From Chrysoperla carnea (Eukaryota; Arthropoda; Insecta; Neuroptera; Chrysopidae), in the NCBI RefSeq assembly GCF_905475395.1, contig NC_058342.1, positions 25,330,640 through 25,394,639 of the forward strand: DNA of 64,000 nucleotides, written 5' to 3'. Below are positions 31,039 to 44,877 of this stretch, piece by piece. The notes below the pieces were generated by a model. It worked only from the letters and a program-made list of their open reading frames with translations, made no database searches and was not told the DNA's origin. Position 1 is the stretch's first letter, and each line of letters starts with the position of its first letter. The translations under genes were made by a program, and so were the position numbers.

Positions 31039-34000
31039 AATTTAATACATGCATGATAGATGGCAACAGCATCAGGTGTTTGAGCTTAAATCATCTATTA
31101 CTAGATAGACCCATCGTATTCGCACCGTGTGTGAGTTTTATTGGAGGCGTTTCCATGGTAACGATACACTACTTTAATTATAGAATTGTATGGATGCATA
31201 TATAATTGTATGGATTGCATTTAAGAATTACATTGAATATTTAATATTATTGTCTTACAAATTTAAATAAAAAATCGTGATAATTTACATTTGAAAAATA
31301 ATATTTGTGCAATTTGATTTCATATTTTGACAATTTTTAATGCATTAAGTTTAATTAATTAGTGTTTTTCAATAATTTTAATTTGACATTTTCTATAACA
31401 TTAACATGTAAAGAATTGCAAATTAGTCATAACAGCCTCCTTTATCGCCAAAATTTTTCACTGAAAGCGCTGGCATCGATTTTATTGTCTCTACCATGCC
31501 TGGATATTATCTTGTATATTAAGACATGCACATTAATAATCATGGTCTCTCATATATTATCCTTCTCAATCATCTTGGAGAGGTGGTGGTTCTCTGTTTT
31601 CAAAGGATTTCCCAACTTGTCTTTAAAAAATCACACAAAGTGGAATATCATTTTAGGTATATTTTTATTAATCGAATTATACTCCATTTAATATGAAAAA
31701 AAAATGTTCGCCAAATGGCCGTTTTTGGATCTTCTGTATAAGGTTATTCGTTCGAGATAATTTTCTATGACTTTTCGGGGAGTTATTTCGGCTTGAAATG
31801 GTGGATGTTAGCTTTTAGACACAGAATTTTGGAAAAGTTTTTTTCTATACCTCGCAGAATTATAACTTACGCACGGGCCTCATTTAGTGATATAATTAGA
31901 TTAATTTGACATCCTGGAACTTTAAGATAGCAACCCTAAAGAAACAATCAGTTATCTCTTGAGTCCTTGACGTCATTTGCAAGCTAAAAACATGAGAAAG
32001 GGAAAAGGAAAAGGGCTTTTATGAAATAAACTAAAATTATTTAACTGAATAGATAAGATTTTTTGTTGTATTTTGGTTTTTTTGTAATTTTTTTTCGTTT
32101 CTTGTTTATTTTTTTTAATACAATTTACAGACAATAATATATAATTTAATTAATTAATCTGGGGGGCATTTCATTTTTTTTTTTTTTCATTTTAAAGACC
32201 ATTTTTCAGATCATAATAATAATTAATAATTTTTAATAAATTTCATTCCACTGAAAATATTTTTTTTTTTTACAGTTTTTCTATACATTTACAGAGACAA
32301 TTTTCGTACACAGTAGTAGAGAGAACTGAAAAATAGCTTTAAAAAATGTTTGTTTGTCACTGGGTTTTTTTTTTTTAATCTCAATCGATAATTAATATAA
32401 TTGTTTCAAACAAATGTAAGTACTGTATTTTTAATTTTTAAATATACATTTTTTTTTTTTCAGTCACATATAAAATGAATTAATTTTTTTTTTTAAATTT
32501 TATTCGTGATTATAAGAATGTGCGCAAATTCTGCCCAATTTTCAACTGAAGGTGTCCGGTGAAAAACGATTTAAGATTCCACAATAGATCTATTAGGAAA
32601 GGATCTCATACTTTCCTTGTGGAAATTGGTTTTCAATTCAACTTCCTAAAACAGTGAATTCTGATCATGAGCGAACCCAGCTTTTGGTCCAAGAAGGGGC
32701 AAAAGTGGAATTTTTTGTTAACCAAATCAGATATTTTTGACAAAAATGACAAATATTTAAATAGATGACAAATCCTGATCCAGGAGGAAGAGGCTGTTTT
32801 AACCTGCCCTGCCCTTGAAGAAATTGGTTGAAATACCAATCTTCATATAAGATTTTACTCAATATTTCAGAAATTTGTTGTCCAATTCGTCAAAGATACC
32901 CTTTGTGCATTTTAGTGCAAAAATGGCTACATTTATTCATTGGGTAGGTAGTTTTTTATTTCGGAATTATCCAGGAGATATCTCGAAAAATACTCATCTA
33001 ATTATCAAATGGGCACAAAACTCCAAAAATTTTTGTATTTGAGATTCGTGAATTTGTTCTCTTTTTGAAAATCTGTCCAACGAGATCAACCTCAAACCTT
33101 CAAGTAACCCAAAAGTATATTCATAATCACATTTTATAAATAATAATTAGACATAGTTCAAATAATAAAACATAGATAGACCTACGGTTAGCTGGAATAT
33201 CTGACAATGCAGTACTCGAAATCAACTATCAGACTTTGGTCATTAATAGGCAGAGAATTCGAATATTTAAAATATGTATTGCATAATTTAAAAAACAATT
33301 TTTAAATGCGGCGCCGCGCTTATTACGTGATGATTGAAGGGTTAACAAATATTTTAGACTAAAAATGGCGCATAGACTACAGCTTGTCATTCATTTTCGC
33401 CATTTTTAAATTAAACTATTAAAAGGCGATAAAAAATTCCAATTTGGTCTCATATATTTTAAATATGGTGCACCAATCACAGTTTGCGTCATCGTGACCA
33501 ATCTTTGATTATATTATTCCGAAGAACGTACCCAAATATAGAATTATTTTTAACCAGACTTAATCCAATTTTAAGGGTGATGGGATTAGTGAAAGACTTA
33601 TAATTCTTTGATCTTTGAAGGGAGAACTTGTCGTTTTTGAGAGTAGAGCACATTCTTATAGACCAAAAGCTCGTGAAGTATGTTGGAGTAGAAAATTACC
33701 GGGAATCGCTTTTTATCAATTACAAAGATGCTATTTGCGGTCTTGTTTATTCTTACAAATTTTGGTAATAAATTAACTTTTCTTTAGATTTTCTATAACT
33801 TTCATTTATTTAACCAAAATTGAATTTTCAGATCTGAGTTTTTCATTTTCTACAAGATAATACTATTTTCAGCTTTGTTAATTTTACCAAGCTTTTGTAA
33901 ATGAAAAAAGACGATTCACGAACCTCCACAAATTTTATATTAAAAAAAACGTCAAATGGAAGAGTTCTTGAATTTTTCTCCTCCAACTAAGTTCACGGGC

Positions 34001-34169
34001 TCTTGGTCTTGGTCTATTAACGAATAATGTATTTTCTTTGTTTTGTAAACTTAACGTCAACATTAAATTTTGTATTTTTTTAATATATTTCTTATTTCTT
34101 AATATATTTTTTGTTTCTTAGAATTATATACTTCTTTATATACAAATTTTGATTTTAAATTATTTTTAG

Positions 34170-34690
34170 GATCTCTTAAATATCAGAGTAGGATATGGTT
34201 GCATAATCGTTTGAAAAGTTTTTCTTTTGGAAATTTTCTTTTTCAAATTTTTAATAATAATAATAATACATAGGAAGAGTGCTAAAAATAGGTCCCTGAT
34301 ACCTAGATCAAAGGGTCTTCTGTACCCTCCCTGAGAACAACTTGTCACCCGAAAGCGAGACGTTCCCGGGAGATAGGATTCTATCGAAGCCAGGCGGCAC
34401 GCAAAAAGCCCACAGCTTCTCCACTGGAATTTCTCCCAGGATTGATAAATCCATGGTTTAGAATCACAGCATTCTAATCCTGACTCCCTGCAAGTTTCTG
34501 CATGTGTAAATAACATGTGAATTTTATTTGGTGAAATTTAGGTGAATACAGTTGAATGGTCTAGCTGTGATTATACACAGTTTGGCCAGTCGCGTGCACT
34601 GCGCAAAGTTCTACTATTCAAAATAAATAATGACAGGCTCAGGTGAAAAGGGCGTTTGAGACGACGAGGAGTCCTCATTCCCTTTAACGC
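34170..34690 (-). mobile_element. LINE-2 fragment with internal deletion
   Basis: The minus strand reads the GTTTGAGACGACGAGG / CTTTTCACCTGAGCC portion (34690-34630) and then the GAAGCTGTGGGC 3' UTR block ending in TTATTATTATT. Part of the element seen at 51586-51760 is missing. Confidence 0.65.
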
Positions 34691-36198
34691 CCCGTTTTTA
34701 TACTCATTTTTAACATAATATCTTAATACTTTGATTGAAGCTCCCAAAAAGTTTTATTAGTTGTCGGATCCCAAAGAGTTTCATCAAAGCGTGGATCTAT
34801 CTGTTAGTGGATCTAGCTTATGATCTGAGAGGCCTCTTTTTTGTTAGCCCATTTTATTACTCAATTAAAGTAAAAAATTTCTCCTTTTTTAGTACTTCCT
34901 TTTTTTCTTAATCGATAAAAACCCTGCAAGTGTCAGAAAAGGAATCAAGAAGTTGGTCAGTTATGACTTTAAAATGAAAAGTATCAAAAAGAAAAAACAT
35001 GAACATCCTCAATAATTTGAAGCAAGAAAATTCTATCGGAAAATTTTTCTATAAGGTTAGGCAACCATATGCTACACTATAGCCAACATTTGGTTTTTTT
35101 TGTCATTGTTTTAAAATAACATTTAAGAATTGTTTAAGAGTATTATCGAAACAAGAATTTGATTACTTCGATTCGAAGAGATTATGCGGCAAAGGAATGT
35201 TTATAATTTGTCTGTACGCACACAATAACTCGCTTTTGATATCGAAGTTAAGTTGATCGATTCGGAACAAACAAAAATATTCGTTTCTGAGAATTTCTTT
35301 TTTTTTTTTAAATAATTCTTTACGAGATTAACGTCTCTAAATTCGTTCCAACTATTTGTGTTTTTTTTAATGTTTAAATCTAAAATCTAAAAACGTTTCT
35401 TTTTTTCTTTTTGTTTTTTTTTATAATTTGTACCGTCAAGCGTATTTTTCTTCAAGTATAGTTCGAGATCGTTAAGTTTTCGAATTAATTTCGAAAACGT
35501 ATCGATATACAGTTTTTAGGATGGATAATTATACGTCTTTGAATATTTTCACTACGATCGTTTATTATTTAGGTCGCTAAAATAAATAAAACGTCTTAAG
35601 TCACTTGAAGTGCCCACGAAACACCGTAACAAAAAAGATTCTACAATGTGACTTTATATCGAAACTTCAATGTTCCCTACCGAAGAACAATGCAGCGCAA
35701 TTTCTTAACTCCATTGAAGGATGCCATAAAGTGAACTGATATTTTCTCTCATTTTGAAAATTTCCCTAAACTTAATAACCGGGAAATAGTGTTGTCATAT
35801 GATCTTGGGGGTCAATATATTTCAAAATTCAAAAATCGGTATACAAGCTCGTAACTGCGGATTGTCGAGCTTAGAATAAAGGCAGTGATTCGTAAAAGGC
35901 AAAAATACAATCAAGACTGTCTTAACCATAACGAGCGCCGGAAGGCGAAGATTTTTCAGATTTTCTGTTTGTTTTGTCATTGTAAATCAATTCGCCAATT
36001 GTAGAGCGCCCTTCTCTACAAATTTGTTTTTTTTAGTAATGCTAACAAGCGCCCCATTGTTTATAACTAAATGTTTGGTCTCCGCCAAAAGACTTAAGAA
36101 GAGGGGTCCACACACTCCTTGCACCCCCGGATAAATACGGCCCTGAATCCCACAGTGGAAAATGTTCTGTGGTGTTAATGACATCGATAGAATCCGTT

Positions 36199-36637
36199 AC
36201 AGGATGGAGATCGAATTGTTCTCATAAAATTCCTTTACTTTTCCATTATTAAGGCCAAAGTTTCCTGACCATTTTTGAAGTCTAATAATTATTCGAAAAT
36301 ACAAAAATATTCTGACAAGGCCATAAAGAGCAATAGACCTACCCCCCCCCCCCATTGAAAAAATGTCAATCAACAACATGCTGTTTTCAGCTTCGAGAAG
36401 AGGGGCCTTTCAGGACCAAATTTCTGGATATGGCCCAGTATTCTGATAAAAAACTTTTCCTATGATAAATCAAACCCAAAAACGGAGATTTTGTAATTAA
36501 AATTGATGCAGAATACATAAATTTCAAAATATCGACAGAGAATCAGTCCTTCAGAATTCAAACCATTACGTAACTTTTCCAGAAGCTTAAAATTCTCAGG
36601 CGTTTCCAGGTTTTATGAGTCGGTCGCCACCCTAAGT
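36199..36637. mobile_element. TIR element, CAGGRTGG ends
   Basis: Left end TTACAGGATGGAGATCGA and right end, inverted, TTAGGGTGGCGACCGA are related inverted termini. A left end of the same type is at 2247 (TTACAGGGTGGCAATCGAAT). A C13-14 run sits inside at about 36342. Confidence 0.5.
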
Positions 36638-36989
36638 TATTCCTATTTTCGAGAGAATATCCCTATCCCTAGAATGAACATAGGGATTTCCTTATTTCAG
36701 ATTATCTCATTTTGTAAAAACAAGTGAAATTTACAAAATTTTAAAAAATCCCTAAAAAACACCCCTAATTGGTACTTCTTATGTACTTGTTTAAACTTAT
36801 ATATAAATTTTCAACTCTCAGAGATGAGCAAAGTTCTTAAAACGTCGAAAATTGGGTTTTTTCTCTGAGAATCTCTCCAAACTAAATAGATTTATTTGAA
36901 CAATAAACAATAAAAAAATTAAATCAAAATCGGTTCATCGGTTTAGGACCAACATACCTTAAACTTAAAACACCCCTCTTTTTGCGTCC

Positions 36990-37285
36990 TATTATTTCCT
37001 TAGTCTTTTTTTTTTCCTGTTCACGCGAGATCTTTCTTATTCCTTTCCTCATTTTCAAGCTTATTGTTCTGGCCTAATGACAATAAATAGACACATGGCC
37101 TAAAAATGTACCGCTTAAGAAAAACTGGCTAAAGAAATAATATTAAGATTTAAATTTGTTACTTTTTTCATTATGTAATCACTTCTGTAATAAAATTGCC
37201 TATAAATAAAAAGAAGGTAAATTACTTCTATATTATTTCTCTAGACTGTTTTTAGCCATGGGTCATTTTGTACGGGTCGAGTTAG
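36990..37285 (+). repeat. Dispersed repeat C, copy 3
   Basis: CCTCATTTTCAAGCTTATTG, CTAAAAATGTACCGCTTA and TTTTTAGCCATGGGT match repeat C in the same orientation as 13105-13305. Intergenic between the F-box gene and BTBD7. Confidence 0.55.
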
Positions 37286-38218
37286 TTATATTAGCTAATT
37301 AAAAGTGTCAGTTGGTTTTTTGGACATCCTTCTATGAAGTCAAATGTATTTCCCGCATGGTTAGAATTTTGTTTATAATGTACGATCGTAGCTATTTGAC
37401 TCAACGAAAAATTAAAATTCGCAAATATATATTTAGCCATTATATATATATTGTATATTTAAATTGTTCCATTTTCCGCATGGAAATTTTCATGCGAAAA
37501 TAAGTTTTTTTTTTTTGTTTTTGCAAAATTTGTTATATATACTTTTTTTTTTAGTTATATATATCACATTTGAAATATTTTTTTTTTTGTTTTGCTAAAA
37601 AAATTTATTAGTTTTTTATTTCCAATGTACAAGATAAATTTTTTATTTGTTTTCCTATAATTTTCTTGTAGCTGTGTGTTTTTCTTTTGTTAATAAGTTT
37701 GGTTTTTTTTTTTACAATATTTACATAAAATGAAGTTATCACGAAATACTTATTTTTTTTTATATTTTAAATTTTTTTATACTTTTTTTTTACCCAAAAC
37801 GGAAAACACTTATTTACAAATATTTTTCTTTTGATTAAACTTGGAGAAAGGAAAATTAATCCAATTAATAAGAGTCGTATTGTCAGTAAATGTGCATAAA
37901 AGATGTTGCGTTTGAAATTTTTGATTTAGTCATTTTTGAGCAGAATGTCTTTCGTTAAAAAATCCGATTGAACCCGATCAAGTATCGAATCTCGAGCCAT
38001 ATTGAAACAAATCTCAAGCCATTTTGAAATGAAAAAAAAAATTATTAGCTCCGGGAAGTTGTCCAGGCCTAGGGTGGCAATAATTGAGGGGCGCCCAAAA
38101 TTAAAAAAGTTATTAATATTTAAAAGGCGTCTGAACCTAGATAATTTCCAATTAAAATTACGATATAATAATAATAATGGGATTTAACCTCCGTTTAACA
38201 GACCAAGTCTGTAACAAA

Positions 38219-38302
38219 GGCCATCCACATCATTATTTTTAATCTTTATTTATTTTTTAAACTACAACCGAATGTACAATTAATTTTATGATGTGGATGG
38301 CG
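38219..38302. repeat. Short inverted repeat
   Basis: GCCATCCACATCAT and its complement ATGATGTGGATGGC are separated by about 55 bp of AT-rich sequence; adjacent to the SINE-2 related copy. Confidence 0.75.
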
Positions 38303-38465
38303 TCGGTTACTTCGTTCTTATCCAAGCCACGACAGTGTGATCAATTTACAGTCCCATTAACTTTTTTGTTCACACTGTCGCTGCCTAGATTTGAACCCGC
38401 AACCTCCCGGCCAGTAGTCAAAGCAAATTAAGACGCTTTAGCAAGCTCGATTAATTAGCTCAAAA
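38285..38465 (-). mobile_element. SINE-2 related copy
   Basis: Minus-strand reading gives GAGGTTGCGGGTTCAAATC and CTAGGCAGCGACAGTG, matching the head of the 26140 element; the A box is decayed. The body differs after the first 40 bp, so this may be a different subfamily. Confidence 0.5.
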
Positions 38466-40131
38466 ACAAAAAAAAAGATTTGGGAATACCAATTAAGTGT
38501 GTTTGGCTATCTTTGGAACATATTGTCATCTAAAGAAATTAAAAGACAAAATTTTAAAAAAAATTACAATTATTTCGACATACTCTTACCCGATTTAGAC
38601 ACCTCTAGCTTCATCAATTTACATCATAGCGGCATTAATCCAATATTTGGACCAAGAGCTTAATTTGAACGCAATTTTTTGCACATCTGACCCTTATTAA
38701 ATGGCGTAAATTATTTATTATGCGGATTATCTATATATATTTTATGGTACGGGAAGAATTTTTTTAATGGTTATTTCATAGTTTGTTCCTTTTTTTTGGT
38801 TCTAGTGATGGGTTACCATGAATGATATGTTGATTATAAGAATTTCCAGGCATCTCAAATTAATCAGTTCTGAAACTTTAGCTTTTCTTCACAAATAGAC
38901 AAATGATAGAATTTTTTTTTAACTTTTTGAAAATTATTTTACTTCCAGAACATTATATTTTGTGTAAGAGCGCCACTATTCTCAAAATCTACCAATATTT
39001 TCTTCCTTTGTCGATAGAATTTACAACACTCGTTCTAGGTTGATACGTATTGTATTTTCTTCGAATGAAAGTCGTTGCGAAAAATTGAATTCATCAGTTC
39101 ATGAAATCATTCATAATCGCCCCACACTATTTTGAAAAAAATAAAATAAACTCGGAAATATTTTAAATATTAAATCTTTGAGAGACAAATTTGACGAAAT
39201 TTTTTTATTTCTTTTCTTTTTTTTTTTGGCAATTTTTATTGTTTATTAAAATAATTTATAATTTTATTATTTACAAATGAGAATGATAAATAAATAATAC
39301 GAAACGCAATGAACACTGTGCCTTTTTTTTTTAATCAGTTCAATAGGGCACATAAAGTTTTTAATGATTTATTTTAGAATGATTTTATACTTAAGCAAAA
39401 TAATAAACGAAATTTTTTCCAAGATTTTTAAACACAAACTCTTTCCCCAACCCCTCTTATATGATTAAATAGTCTCGTTACGATTTGAAGTGTACAATCG
39501 ATATGTAACTGCCCGTTTAAATGTCATTCGCGCAGTCGCATACTTGTCACTTCCCAACCTTTGTGAATTAATTTAAACCGTAAAAAGAGGACAGTTTTCG
39601 GACACTTAAAGGCTTCAGAGCGTCGATTTAAATTCACGTTTTACGGAAGTTAAATCATATTACTAACCTATTGCAAAACGACACGTTGAAAACGTGCGTT
39701 AGTTTTGACGTTCGTGTTACCGATGTCTTAAGAGTAACTTTATTGCTTATTCCCCTCTCTTCTCTTCTCTTTTCGTTTGTTGCTTTGCTTTTTTATTCCT
39801 TTTTGCTAATTTCGTTTACATTGATACAAAAATAATAATTTGAGGTGTAAATTTGCAATTTTTGTACGACCATTTGTCATTTATAATGCTCCCAATTCTA
39901 TAAGGTGTGTCAAAAAGAATAGATCCATCATACGGCAAGAAATTATCAAAGACGTGTGTATTTACCGTTATTAACTTATTAAGTAACACAACTGGAGTTT
40001 CTGGGAATTATTTTTGAGTATCAGAGTTTACCAGACTTTTGTTGGAGAGAAATTTACAGAAACTTAAGTAATGAAGATGAATTCTAGAGTAGTCTCGCGG
40101 TAGTAGACTTAATAATTTTAGTAATAACAAC

Positions 40132-40190
40132 TTTTTTCGGTATCAAAACGGACCTTATAGGTCTAAGTGTATCAAACCAACCAAACCAAC
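40132..40190 (+). mobile_element. LINE-1/SINE-1 type 3' tail remnant
   Basis: Contains GGTATCAAAACGGACC and ATAGGTCTAAGTGTATC, the shared LINE-1/SINE-1 3' block, followed by AAACCAACCAAACC instead of CCTAA units. Confidence 0.5.
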
Positions 40191-42498
40191 GGACCTTGTA
40201 ATTACCTCGAAAAATAATAACAACAATTGGCAACAAAAATATGATGCTCATGACAAGATTTTAGAATAGTTTGTATTCAAAATACCCATCGGTCGCTATT
40301 ATTTCAATCAAGTCATTCTGATTACATTTTAAGTCAATCTTATTGGTTCGATTGCTAATATATTGCATATTCTGAATGAGATCTTCCTCCAGATCAAAAT
40401 TTTTGATTTTTGGCACGAAACTCCAAGTTCTAAATTCGATTTCCATCAAGGTGTCATAATAAATAAACGGAAAGCAATCTTACTAAAAATAGATGGATGG
40501 ACGTTAGTTTACAATAACAATTAAATATACGTAAATTGTTCTGGACTTGTCAAAAATTGCAAATTTAACTCCGAGAAAAAAAAACATACAAATATTTTTT
40601 TTAAAACAAATCACGATGTATTTGGAAAATTTTACGAAAAATATATAAACAAAAAAAAAAAAAGATAGAATTCGAAGAATTATTCGAGCGATTTTCGAAG
40701 TGAAAATATAATAATATTTATATATACGAATGTACAATTTGACGAACAAAGAATTTTATCGCTTGATAAATTCTTCTAGTCTGAGAACACAATTCGATTT
40801 TTTTTTTTTAATTTCATTAAATATAAACAGAGAAAATTAAACAAAATATTGATACACGCATGTTTGGATGCGTGGTTTCATTTATAACATTATTTTTAAT
40901 TTTTTTTACATTTATATAATATTGGTTTGCGTTTAAATGTCGATAATACACGATTAATTTTTTTTATTTTCAATAACCAATCGAAAAAATATGATTCAAC
41001 AATATTTTTACTCCCCTCTAGTGGGGAAAAAAATAACTATATTAAAAATATAGTAAACAGGTGCATCCCCTAAAAAAAAACGAGATGACCAATCACATTG
41101 AAATTCGTAAGTTTGAAAACAATTGGGAACCGATTTACCGTACATATTCTTGCGAGAGACTAGCATCTCTAGCTTAGAAACCGTTTGAAAGTTATTTGAC
41201 GGCACTTTTATGGCCTCAATAAACATTCGACGTTGATACATAAAGGCTCGCCACCCCTGGTCTAGGTTATAACACTTTTGGGTAACGGATTTTACGCATT
41301 CCTCATTTAAAATGGCTTTCGGTAAAATTTTCTGAAGCTATGAATTGATTAAGAAGTCGATCAAAAAATTTTCGTCTTTGTAAGATAATATCTGACAAAA
41401 TGTTTGCCTAAAGAAAAAAGTCACCAAGACTTTTCTGTTCCAAGTTTTCATGTCTGTGTATTTTTCCTCTGGGTATTGAAATTCTTAACTTCAGAAAGGT
41501 TTTCAAAAGCCATGTCCTAAAAAGAAAGTTTGAAATTCTAAAATGAAAAGCGTGAGTCACATTTCACTTCAGAGACAAGACAATGTAATCTCATCGTTTT
41601 CTTTGGTGTTCATAAAATCGTTCCAGAAAAACAAAATCGCGACAAAAAAAAAATTTTACTTTATTGAAACGTTTGCGTGAGAAAATTCATAAAAAAAGCC
41701 ATATTTGTAAACATTCAATAGTGGATTTGATATAATAATAACTCATAATATTACAAAACAGTTGTGACCCAATTTAGACTAAAACGCGTCAAATTCTATC
41801 GATCCTCCAACGCATACACTCAGTTTTTACCCCACTTCATTCAACTTCTTCGTTGAATCTCCGATAACAAATCTGCCAGGCGTTCTTCTTCGAGAAAATT
41901 CGTTTCTAGATATAATTTATGATTTTCTGGGTGGTGATCAAAGTTTTGCGTAAAATACAAAATATTCTATTTGTCTTAGATTCGGATAAAATTTATTTTC
42001 TAAACTAGACAGTAAATCAATCCTAAACATCAAGTTTTTGTCTACTCAATGTATAAATTCCGAGATCTTGAAAAGGAATCCAATCAGAGATTCAAATATT
42101 TTTATCATTTTCTTTAACAAGACTAAATTAAAATATTCCCTATCGATTCCAAATGGTTTAAAACTTTCGAACGGAAATGTTCGATCAGCAAGTTTTTCTT
42201 TTTCGTTTTAGAGGTGCACTTTTCACCCTAAAATAATCTACCAATATTTTTTTACGGTCAATAATTAATTATTTTTATAAAATTTATATAAGAATTTAAA
42301 AAAATTTGATAAATCACAGTTTGAATAAACAAAACGAAAAAAAAAAAATTAAACAGGAAAAAAGCGTCTTTTTTAAGAAAATCACATGTGTCGTTCGGTG
42401 CGCGATACGAGTCTGCGCAATTTAATATATATATAATATTTTTAAATCATCGTTTTTTTTTCGTCTTTTCTAAAGAAAACATTTACAAAATCAAATAA

Positions 42499-43090
42499 TT
42501 ACAATCAAAATCGATTATAGAGACATCGTTTATAACGACGAATCTGTTATTAGGCGTCTGAACATATTTTTTATAACAACATCGGATAAAACGATATATT
42601 TCGGTTATAACGACCAAATACCATTAAAATTCGTTCAGTCGTCTATAACAAACAAAAACTTTGAGTTGTACGCACTTTATTTTGAACCTGATTAGGTCGT
42701 GAAACTTGCATGGAGAGGGTAGCAGAAAAAAAGACGCCTATCTGGGTGAGGTCTAATCCTTGGTCGTTGCGTACTTTGTACTGCGAATCCGGCTGTCTTT
42801 TATTTTAAAATTTTTGTCGCTTATTGAAAACAAGCGACAAAAAATTGAAGACAGCCGGTTGCGCAGTACCAAGTACGCAACGAAGGATGACTAGACTCCG
42901 CACAAATAGGCGCCGAAAATTCAGTCAAGGGCGCGTTTCACGTCATGTTCTTGCCCCAACCCCAACATTTATTTTGGAATATCTGACTTGCGCAAACGAA
43001 ACATCGCTTTAACGATCGAAATTGTACGGTGCTTTAAAAACCTTTCGTCGATCGTCGCCAAATGTCGTTATAATAGGTTTTGATTGTACT
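42499..43090. mobile_element. Foldback DNA element downstream of BTBD7
   Basis: Ends ACAATCAAAATCGATTATAG and, inverted, ACAATCAAAACCTATTATAA. An inner inverted repeat spans 42734-42917, the best-paired core being 42765-42882 (CGTTGCGTACT... / ...AGTACGCAACG). A partial direct copy with shared left flank is at 44937-45325. Confidence 0.65.
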
Positions 43091-43712
43091 AATATTTTGT
43101 TGTAAACAAAATGGCGAACTAGAAACTAAATTTTTTTTTTTCAAAATAAATTACTTTTTTTGAATTTTTCATCTATATATATATAAATAAAGGATCGTGG
43201 AAAAACGCAATAAAAATATACATAATGAAAAATAATTTACAATTTGAAAATTATTTGATTCTGTGAATCAGCGATCGCCAAACAGTGGGTCGTTTTTTTT
43301 TGTTTGTTTTTTACTTGTACTTGGTATTTTTATTAACAACTTATTTACTAAAACCCTGAAAATGAAAACGAAATGTTTTATTATAAATTTCAAAAATTGG
43401 AAAAATTACAGAGTGTTCAAAAAAATTTATACATTGATGAAGTTTCAACTAGATATACCGCGTGAGTTATTGTACAAAATTTTTGTTTTTTTGTAAAAAC
43501 GGAAAGATCACATAAGTTTTATAACAAGACTGTTTTATTTTTTCATAATAATTTGAAATTACAGTTTTAAAAAACTTTTCGAAACAAAAATTGCAGAGTT
43601 TGATGGGGGACGTCATGTTCTGACATCAGATTGGTCCTAGTTCTTCAGGTTTCTTTAATAGCCAATTTAGATCCAAAACATTAATAGATAGAATAACACT
43701 TTAAATTAGAAA

Positions 43713-43905
43713 GTTAGGTTAGGATAGAATGGCTGTCCTGGGGTGGGACAAACTTAGACCATAGGATCTTTTGTGATACCAAAAAATAGTTGGCCCTTCC
43801 CCGGCCACTACTGCATGAATCATTTTGAGCTGTTTAAGAACAGCAGGAGTACATTGACGTCAACGGGCTTTAGGTCCGACAGGTCGTCAAAGAGGTTGAT
43901 CCAAA
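43713..43905 (-). mobile_element. LINE-1 family 3' fragment
   Basis: The reverse complement matches the last 200 bp of the 46835 element, including the Leu-rich C-terminal codons, GGTATCACAAAAG and the tail TATCCTAACCTAAC. Confidence 0.75.
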
Positions 43906-44084
43906 TAAGTTCATCTCCTCATTTTAGACTGAAAGTTGGGGTTGTTGGGGGGGGGGGTTAAATTCCCTCAATTTCCAATCAAATGCAGAGATTAGTAGCG
44001 ATTAATAATTTTTAAAATCGGTGCTGTTTGGCAGATTCTTAATATTTTCCGGCTTATTTATAGACTATAATAATAAAAAAAAAG

Positions 44085-44262
44085 AAGCGTACCGCAAGTG
44101 GGTTCCTAGCACCTAGACCAACAGTTCTCTGTGCCCTCCTTGAGAACGATCTGTACCCTAAAGACGAGACCTTTGCGGGTAGGAGGCGCTATTAAACTCG
44201 GATGAAGATAAAAGATTTTATCGAGGACAGACGCCGCGCAGAAAGCCCACAGCTTCTCCGTC
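44085..44262 (-). mobile_element. LINE-2 3' UTR fragment
   Basis: The reverse complement contains GAAGCTGTGGGCTTTCTGCG and the GGCACAGAGAAC block shared with 11800-12045 and 34170-34420. It lies just downstream of the BTBD7 stop codon. Confidence 0.65.
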
Positions 44263-44365
44263 TAACTATGCACCAAAATAGTTTTTTTTGAAATGTTCAA
44301 GAACATCGGCCATGGAAACATAGAATATTGAAGATAAAATTGAAAAAAGAGCATTACTCACTTAT

Positions 44366-44877
44366 TTAAAGATAACGGGGTGGTCCTGTATGATATCCTG
44401 ACTCCATCGGTGTATTATTTGTACCATCATTGTTACCGCCATTAACACGTGACGCACTATAATAGTTCATTGGCGGTCCAAACATATTACCTAGATAACG
44501 ATAGCAAGCCGCTGACGAATGTGAAGCTCGATTTGTTTCCACATGAAATGGATTATTCGATGATGTTGCCCCACCACCTTGTTGCAATAATTGATTATGC
44601 ATGTGTGAAGCACCATCACCTAAATCTAATTCCAATTCTTGTTGTTCTTGTAATTGTAATTGTCCGAAACTGGCGGTTGCCATTGCAACATCTGGCATTA
44701 TATCCGATAAATGTCCATCACTGCATGAACTTGATTCGGGTTCACCACCCAAATGTCGGAATGCATCACCTTCTGTTACAATCGCTGGTAATTCGTTACG
44801 TTGTGCCATACCACTGTTGCCAAATCGTGGGAATGTTAAATTCCTACCATAACATATTGGACCATGAGCTTGTTGAC
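44366..44877 (-). CDS. BTBD7: BTBD7 terminal coding exon
   Basis: Residues 741-910. Starts after the acceptor TTAATTTAG with GQQAHGPICYGRNLTFPRF, includes DIMPDVAMATASFGQL (compare the DLMPDIAV motif of vertebrate BTBD7), then a Gln/Glu/Leu-rich and Asn/Gly-rich low-complexity tail, ending GPPRYL and TAA at 44368-44366. A consensus donor GTGAGT begins five bases past the stop (44361), so a 3' UTR intron or alternative isoform is possible. Confidence 0.88.

Larger units (their letters stand above)
31047..44365. other. Intergenic, 13 kb, F-box gene to BTBD7
   Basis: Long T and A homopolymer runs, LINE-2 at 34170, the 36199 TIR element, repeat C, a SINE-2 relative, a LINE tail at 40132, the 42499 foldback, and LINE-1 and LINE-2 tails at 43713 and 44085. 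39480-39730 is less AT-rich than its surroundings but shows no coding frame. A short F-box-like frame at 43437-43496 is discussed as a finding. Confidence 0.6.

Noticed and set aside
31362-31691. 109-aa plus-strand hydrophobic frame
   Set aside because: AT-rich, no recognisable domain, no splice or promoter context; likely chance.
34166-34516. 116-aa minus-strand frame
   Set aside because: Lies within a LINE-2 3' fragment with related copies elsewhere; not a host gene.
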